From Tetradesmus obliquus (Eukaryota > Chlorophyta > Chlorophyceae > Sphaeropleales > Scenedesmaceae), in contig CP126206.1 in assembly GCA_030272155.1 (NCBI GenBank), positions 2,108,001 through 2,172,000 of the forward strand: DNA of 64,000 nucleotides, read 5' to 3'. The notes under the pieces are model-generated. The model did no database searches, was not told the origin of the DNA, and was given only the letters and a program-made list of their open reading frames with translations. The translations under genes and the position numbers were made by a program. This document shows, one piece after another, positions 57,421 through 64,000 of the stretch. Each line of letters starts with the position of its first letter. Within the stretch, counting starts at the first letter, position 1.

Positions 57421-60400
57421 GTGTGTGAACTGTGTGGGCCGCGTATTGCATGTGCTGGCCTTTGAAATGCTGCGCCTGAAGTTTTCTCATCTACAGGCTG
57501 TGGCGAGGCAGCAGCAGCAGCAGCGCGCGTGCGAGTGTGTTGTAGAAGCAGCAGCGCTTGATGTATGCACAGGCAGCGCCCTGACACACTTGCCTGGGGC
57601 TGTGGTGATCTTCATCAGCCGTGTGTATGCCCTGTGCTGCAGTTTTGTGTGTGCTGCTCAAGCTTGTACACTGTCACGGCACGCGTGCCGTTTTTTTCCT
57701 GTTTGGACAACACGGTCTGACGTGGTGAGGGGTGGCCGCTTCTTGTGCAGTTTTGTGCGCGAGGGTGTGTTTTGCTGCACAGTTTTCCCCCATGTCCGGT
57801 TGTCGCTGGCTCCAAGGTTGCTTGTTGATCTATGCTGAGCGGGCATCATTGTTGCTGAGGGTATTTCATCGCGTTGTTGGTTGGGGGCCGTGGCCATTTC
57901 TGTACAATGCTGCCCCACCATAGGTGGGGCGAGTGGCGGGCCCAAAGAGAAGAGTGCGTGTGTGGTTCTTTCTGCGATTGCATGCACGGCTGCTATTGCA
58001 TGCACGGCTGGAATGGTGGGTGCCAGAAGTAGCAATTCCTGGCCAGCAGCTCATGGGGAGCTGCTACAGCTACAGCTGCAGCTCATGAGTGCACACAGTG
58101 GCCTCGTGTGGCTGGCAGATGGTGTGGTGCGTGCTCCCTACCTTGGCTCCATGGTTGCATAACTTGTCTTTGTCTTGTGCGGTGTGCGGTGCCAGGCATT
58201 CCAGCCCTCTGTGCTTCCAGCTTCTTTCTGCTTCTCATACCAGTTGTCTGCAGTGCATCAGTTGCCATGTGGCTTCATGTAGCCATGCCTGCTGTGTGAG
58301 GGATGCATGTCTCTGCATGACTTGTTGAGCGGGTGCAATGGCTGTGTATCCTGCTGCTGCTCCCCTGTGCATCTTAAACCCGTGTGCAATACGCACATGC
58401 GCACACCTGGCATCCCCAGCTGCATGCAAGCGGCATTCACTGTGCAGCTGCTCTGAGCTCGCATGGCGCTCAGGGCAGTCACGTGCTGTGTCAGCTTTCA
58501 TCATGCAGTGGTGTGCGCGCACGGTGATCATGTATACGCGCCGGGGCAGCAGCAGGCACAGCAGCACCCATTTGATGTGTCTGCTAGGTGCACTCTTATG
58601 TATTGAGTTGGCCGTGATGCTGGTGGCTAAGTTGCAGACCATGGGGCAAGGGTTTGTTCCGCATATGCACAGGCTGAGGATGGTTAGTGCGCCTGGTGCC
58701 CTTGGCAGGCTGCGCTGAGCCCCCATGGCTGTCTGGCAGGGCTCTTGCTCCTCATGGTGACCTGTGCTTGACCGTGACGTTGCGTGCAACTGCATCAGCG
58801 CAAGCAGCAGCTGCTGCTGTGCTTCTGCTGGGTGCTGGCTTGTGGAACAACAGCTGGCTTGTCACTGCTGTGAAGGTCTGGGTAGGCAGCGGGGTTGGCT
58901 GTCCGGCGAGCGTGCTGGCAAGCAGCAGGGCGGGTGATGTCGCATGTGTGTTGCCGTGCTGTGCGCAGATGCGCTGCTTCGCCTGCTGCTGCCTGACATT
59001 AATTGTGCCGGCGCCTCCCCAACAGTTTTCTATTTGTGCGTAGCATGCGTGTGTACTAGTATGCGTAGTCTCTTTCTTCTCTCCTCTTCTCCTTTGTTTG
59101 GGGCTCTGAGGCATTCTTTGGCCTGGCGTGTTTGTGTGGTGCCAGGGTTTTGGTCTGAAGGCAGGAAGGCCGCTCTTGCTTGCTTGCTTTGCTTCGGGCA
59201 TGACGCTTTCCCTGCGCGCTACTGCGTGATTGATCTGGTTACGGCCTGCTCGCCAATGAAATGAGAGCGGGCGTGCTGGGCAGCTGCTGGTGCTGTGCAT
59301 GTTCAAACTGCTGTCTCTGCCATGACCCAGTGTCATGGCAGAGATGTGGCTGCATGCTCTGGCACTAAAAGTTTCTGCCCTCATGCCCCTAGACACACAG
59401 GCTGCTATTAGCCGGCGAGCTTTAGCTGCCTGACTGTTCTGCGGCTCCCTATCGCCATGCTGGATGGATTGATATGCATTTATATGTAGGCCTGTTGTCG
59501 GCTGGTCCCAAAATATGGTGCCTTGCAGCGCATGTGCCAGCTGTCGCTGCTGCTTTTTAACCGGCCACGCTGCTATCCTGTGGTTGCTTGTTTCACAAGC
59601 AGTCACAGCAGCTTGCAGGTGGTCGTGCTATGCAGCCAAGCAGCTTTCAGTCAAAAGGCACTGTTTATGTGGCTGTGCAGTCTTCATTCGCTTGTGCTTG
59701 TGCGTACTTTCTTCGTTGTTTTGTCCCCTCGTTGCTTTAGGGGCTTGCTGCAGCGCTGCCTGTGTGCGCTCTCAGGATCTGCAGCTACAGGCAGTGCATG
59801 CAGCCATGTGGCTATGCTTTTGTGAGGTGGGGTACATGCTGGGAGTCCATCTGCAGCATGGCGGTGCATGCAGCAGCAGCTGCCGCACAACCGCCAGGAG
59901 TTGCAGGCATGGTGGTGTGAGAGGGGGTGCAGCTTGCAAGGAGTGTGCACATATCATGGAGAGTGTGCCTGGGTGTGTGGGTGATGATCCATGATGAGGG
60001 CCTCCCTTTGCTGTGTATGGCCTGATGTGTAGCTTATGGACACACCAGGTCACTGGTCATCCATAGCCCAAAGGTGGCCTGCGTGCTGCAGCTTGCAAAA
60101 TGTTCTTGCGCAGGCTTGCGTTGTGTTGTGCTGCTGCAAATTGATGTGCACGTCTCACTGTGGTTCCTCTGGGGGTGGGGGTGGTGTATGTGAAGCTGCA
60201 AGGGCATTACCTTGCTTCCTCTTTAAAGCAATGTGTGTGAGGAACGATTCTGACAGCATAGGCTACAGGCTGGCACAGCTTGCTACCTACAAGGATTGCA
60301 GGTGTGTGCTCTGCAGGAGCCTATGTCTGGCTGAGTTGCTGTCGCGCATGCTAGTTTGGAGGTTGCGCCACCAAAACACATGTACCGACGGCTGGCATGA

Positions 60401-61106
60401 TTGTATGCCTGTGTTTGGCTCCACCAGACATGCTGTTCAATGCCGTCCAGCTTATTAAAAGGCATCCTAGGGATGCGGCTTGAAAAGTGTGTACGTACAG
60501 GGGCATCTTCCCCTCACTCTGTTCCGTTACTAGTTATTACTGCTCCTGCTGCCTCATCTGTGGCAGCAGCGGTTGGCACAGCTTGTTGGCCTGCATCAAT
60601 GTATGATTTGTATGGGCACACCTCACATGCAGGGAGCCTCTGGAGTACACCTGGCCACAGCAGCACATTGCAGCAGTGGCTGGGGGTGCTTCAGCAGGAC
60701 TCGCTGCTCTTGACAACTGTTACTACTGGCAATGCATTGCGCGTTGCATCCCACTGTATGCCCAGGTGTATCTCGCTGCACAAGATAGAGACTGCCTATC
60801 TGGCTATTTGTACATGGCCAGCATCCCAAATGTTGTTTGCTTGGTTTTGAGTGGTGCGTGTGATTTCCTGGCCTGTTCTCTGTGTGTACGTTGTGTTGTG
60901 CATATACAGCAGAGGGTCGGCAATAGAGCAAGTGACAATTTTTTGTGTAGGAGAGAAACAAGGTAACACATCAACATTAATCCACGTCTTGTGTTACACC
61001 TTAAGCAAAAGGGAAAAGCGTGAACTCTCAAAGCGTTGTGCCACAAAAGTGTACTGCTGCTGACGCTGCTGCCACCCTTGATCCCAAACTTTGGGTGTGA
61101 CACCTT
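57421..61106. other. Region without recognised genes
   Basis: Holds the 3' flank of the thioredoxin-like gene and downstream flank of the minus-strand gene from the right. Only short frames lacking domain signatures occur on either strand. The sequence is T- and G-rich in plus orientation, largely non-repetitive, with small CAG/CTG patches (57508, 59870, 60550). A gene with weakly conserved short exons could be missed. Confidence 0.5.
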
Positions 61107-61139
61107 TCAATCACCGTCTTGCGCCTGAACACCGATGCT

Positions 61140-61290
61140 GTGAGTGCCTGTATGGGCGTGCGGCACGTACAACACTGGCCGCATGTTGCGCGCCCAGCGC
61201 TGGGCCAGCACCTGTTTGTGTGCTATCCTGCAGCAGCTGATCGGCTGGCCTGCCTCCACCACCAGCTGCTCAGTGCCCAATCAAGACCAG
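61140..61290 (-). repeat. Copy of the last exon of the right-hand gene
   Basis: GTEQLVVEAGQPISCCRIAH plus KQVLAQRWARNMRPV recurs about 230 bp downstream of the copy at 61390-61515 and runs open to a TGA at 61107-61109. It could be the real terminal exon. Confidence 0.7.
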
Positions 61291-61331
61291 TTGCTGCTGC
61301 TGCTGCGCTCAGTGGCGCCTTGCTGCGCAGC

Positions 61332-63949
61332 TCAGCTCATCAACATACTCTGACCAGCTTCTTCCCGCTGGACATCAAAGCTGCGCATGCTGCTTACAAA
61401 CACCACCGGCTGCATGTTGCGCGCCCAGCGCTGGGCCAGCACCTGTTTGTGTGCTATCCTGCAGCAGCTCATCGGCTGGCCTGCCTCCACCACCAGCTGC
61501 TCGGTGCCGCATGTGGCTGCGCCCAGCAGGTCAGCTGCAAAGCCGAGCGGGCTGCTGTACAGCTGCACATAGATTAAGCGCGACAGGGAGAATGCGGCAC
61601 AGGCAGGCAGCATGACAGAAAGCCAGTGAGTCAGGTTGTGTGCATGTGGAGTGCAGCGATTGGACAAGTGTAAACAGCTAGACTGTGGTATTGTTTGATC
61701 AGCCTGAAGCAGCTCATCGGCTACCCTGCCGCCACCACCAGCTGCTCAGTACCGCCTGTAGCTGTTGCCAGCAGGTCGGCTGCAAAGCTGAGCCGGCTGC
61801 TGTGCAGCTGCATGCAGAATAGGTCAAAGAGGGAGCATGCAGAACAGGCAGGCAGCATGACAGGAAACCAGTAAGTGAGGTTGTTTGCATGTGGAAGGCA
61901 GCAACTGGACAATGGCTAGACTGCGATATTGGTTGATCAGCCTGCAGCAGCTGAGCTGCTCAGTGCCTCCTGTGGCTGCTGCCAGCAGGTCAGCTGCAAA
62001 GCTGAGCGGGCTGCTGTACAGCTACATGCAGACCAGGCAGAAGAGGGAGCATGCGGCACAGGCAGGGAGCGTGAACGAACATCAGTGAGTGACGTTGTGC
62101 TGCAGTGCGCCCAGCAGGTCGGCTGCAAAGCTGAGGGTGCTGCTGTGCAGCTGCATGCAGAATAGGTGAAAGAGGCAGCATTCAGAACAGGCAGGTAGCG
62201 TGAAAGAACATCAGTGAGTGGCGTTGTGCTGCGCCCAGCGGGCCGGCTGGCAAAGCTGAGGCTGCTGCACAGCTGGTTGTGGGTTGGGGCAGAGGATGAG
62301 TACACAGTCCAACATACAGCAGGGACTGTAAGTGCCAAAGCGGCGGTCGGTTGTATCAATCTGTAAGATGCAACAACCAAAAAGCTAGCGTTGGCTGAGC
62401 ATTGGTTTGGTTCACCAGGTGATGCTGACGTTGACACAGCTGTACCCCTGCAGGCTGCTGTGGGACTGTCTATCTGCATCTGCTGCTTGTGCTGGATTTC
62501 ATTCCACCCTGCCGTACTGATCCAATCATTGAGTCACACAGCTGGCACTGGCACCTGCTATCTAGCTGGCTGTGCTCACCAGTCTGTACAGCTGGCAGCC
62601 GGCTGTGCTGCGCTGCAGCTGCTGCTCCAGGCTGCTCAGGCCCAGCAGGGCATTGATGTGTCTATGTGCAGGCACCAAAACCCTTTTCGTAACTTCTGAT
62701 CCGCTGTTGCACTCACCAGTCTGTACAGCTGGCAGCAGGCTGTGCTGTGCTGCAGTGCTGCTCCAAGCTGTTGAGGCCCAGCAGGGCATTGATGTGTCTA
62801 TGTGCAGGCACCAAAAACCCTTTTCGTAACTTCTGATCCGCTGTTGCACTCACCAGTCTGTACAGCTGGCAGCAAGGGGTGCTGCGCTGCAGCTGCTGCT
62901 CCAGGCTGCTCAGGCCCAGCAGGGCATTAATGTGTCTATGTGCAGGCACCAAAAACCCATTTCTTAACTTCTGATCCGCTGTTGCACTCACCAGTCTGTA
63001 CAGCTGGCAGCAGGCCGTGCTGCGCTGCAGCTGCTGCTCCAAGCTGTTAAGGCCCAGCAGGGCATTGATGTGTCTACGTGCAGGCAACACAACAGCTCTC
63101 CCTAATCCCGCTGTCACACTCACCAGTCTGTACAGCTGGCAGCAGGCTGTGCTGTGCTGCAGCTGCTGCTCCAAGCTGTTCGACCCAGCATGGCATTGAT
63201 GCGTCTATGTGCAGGCAACAGGTCACCTCTCCCAAAAGCAGCTGTTGCACTCACCATTCTGTACAGCTGACAGCCAGGTGTGCTGCGCTGCAGTGCTGCT
63301 CCAAGCTGTTGAGGCCCAGCAGGGCAATGATGTGTCTATGTGCAGGCACCAAAACCCCTTTTTGTTACTTCTGATCCGCTGTTGCACTCACCAATCTGTA
63401 CAGCTGGCAGCAAGGGGTGCTGCGCTGCAGTGCTGCTCCAAGCTGTTAAGGCCCAGAAGGGCATTGATGTGTCTATGTGCAGGCAACAAAACCCCGTTTG
63501 TAACTTCTAATATGCTGTTGCACTCACCAGTCTGTACAGCTGGCAGCAGGCTGTGCTGCGCTGCAGCTGCTGCTCCAATGCTGTTGCATTTGATTTGTCT
63601 TTGTGCAGGCAATACCCTCTGTTTAATCCAGCTGTCACACTCACCCGTCTGTACAGCTGGCAGCAGGCTGTGCTGCGCTGCAGCTGCTGCTCCAAGCTGT
63701 TGGACCCAGCAAGGCATTGATGCGTCTATGTGCAGGCAACAGAACACCTCTCCCAAAAGCAGCTGTTGCACTCACCAGTCTGTACAGCTGGCAGCAGGCT
63801 GTGCTGCGCTGCAGCTGCTGCTCCAAGCTGCTGAGGCCCAGCAAGGCATTGATGTGGTTGGGGGGTGCCCGCAGCTGCTGCATCAGCTCGCTCAGCAGGC
63901 GGGACAGCAGGGTGTGCAGCCGCACTGCCTGCATATAGCCCGGCTTGAG
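61332..63949 (-). CDS. Unrecognised gene, 3' part only, continues past the right edge
   Basis: Best-supported exons on the minus strand are 63949-63776 (58 codons: LKPGYMQAVRLHTLLSRLLS, QQLRAPPNHINALLGLSSLE, QLYRL; acceptor is the end of a (CTG)n run, donor CTG|GTGAGT) and 61562-61332 (LYSSPLGFAADLLG, GTEQLVVEAGQPMSCCR, IAHKQVLAQRWARNMQP, then a stop at 61332). Both are phase 0, so they join in frame. The text looks helical and Leu-rich; no family is recognised. Which downstream copy is the true last exon is uncertain: an alternative copy (GTEQLVVEAGQPISCC, then VLYVPHAHTG) ends at a stop at 61107. Intervening exons may exist, for example around 62422-62452. Confidence 0.45.
61695..62265 (-). 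repeat. Tandem copies of the start of exon 61562-61332
   Basis: CAG|L(H/Y)SS-LSFAADLL-like copies at about 61735-61812, 61955-62025, 62105-62152 and (diverged) 62230-62272, each with a CTGCATGCAG-type acceptor. Those at 61735 and 61955 extend to the GTEQ/GTE region. Confidence 0.8.
62560..63770 (-). repeat. Nine tandem copies of the 3' part of exon 63949-63776
   Basis: CTGTACAGCTGGCAG marks units near 62585, 62722, 62859, 62997, 63129, 63262, 63399, 63534 and 63650; the native one is at 63779. Spacing is about 115-138 bp. Each has a CACATAG-type acceptor, about 82 nt encoding HINALLGLSSLEQQLQRST and QLYRL, and a GTGAGTG donor. Several have 1-nt deletions in the GCAGCTGCTG stretch. Confidence 0.92.
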
Positions 63950-63951
63950 CT

Positions 63952-63990
<39 letters not shown>
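63950..63990 (-). repeat. (CTG)n run forming a 3' splice site
   Basis: About 13 CAG triplets on the plus strand; on the gene strand the run ends in the CAG acceptor of exon 63949-63776. Confidence 0.9.
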
Positions 63991-63995
<5 letters not shown>

Positions 63996-64000
63996 GGCAG

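Overview
The window is nuclear DNA of a photosynthetic eukaryote, most likely a chlorophyte green alga (probably Chlorophyceae). The evidence is plastid isoprenoid and carotenoid genes cut into many small GT-AG exons, very long CAG/CTG runs that give poly-Ala, poly-Gln and poly-Ser tracts, TGTAA motifs downstream of two plus-strand genes (the polyadenylation signal typical of Chlorophyceae), and AAACCCTAAACC (telomere-like) motifs in introns. No bacterial-type operon, CRISPR array or tRNA gene was recognised.

Layout. (1) 543-5953 (+): 3' part of a membrane-anchored pepsin-like aspartic protease. (2) 8889-10733 (+): single-exon Gln/Ala-rich protein of unknown function. (3) 10.7-20.2 kb: long gene-poor stretch with micro- and minisatellites. 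(4) 20209-21604 (-): unrecognised 92-residue protein in three coding exons. (5) 23648-34026 (-): complete 18-exon gene for plastid HDS/IspG, a late MEP-pathway enzyme. (6) 35789-45818 (-): complete 12-exon gene for lycopene epsilon-cyclase. (7) 46690-53677 (+): 8-exon RRP9/U3-55K WD40 protein of ribosome biogenesis, divergent from the cyclase gene. (8) 55240-57004 (+): 5-exon thioredoxin-like protein with a CYAC site. (9) 61332-63949 (-): 3' end of an unrecognised gene running off the window. The four complete spliced models among items 4-8 were built by hand and keep a continuous reading frame across every junction.

The dominant feature is that nearly every exon of the intron-rich genes is accompanied, in the adjacent intron or just past the stop codon, by one to fifteen tandem partial copies of itself with flanking intron sequence. 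Some arrays are near-identical (106-bp units in HDS, 270-bp units in RRP9) and some are decayed by frameshifts, stops and lost splice sites. The largest is an array of about 16 copies of the lycopene cyclase exon that encodes the GxGxxG dinucleotide-binding motif. At several acceptors a (CTG)n run ends directly in the acceptor CAG. Exon-plus-intron tandem duplication appears to be the main source of intron length here; whether any extra copy is ever spliced in cannot be decided from DNA alone.

Functionally, HDS (supply of isoprenoid precursors) and lycopene epsilon-cyclase (the branch to alpha-carotene and lutein) lie head-to-tail on one strand and act in the same plastid pathway. The other genes have no evident functional link to them.
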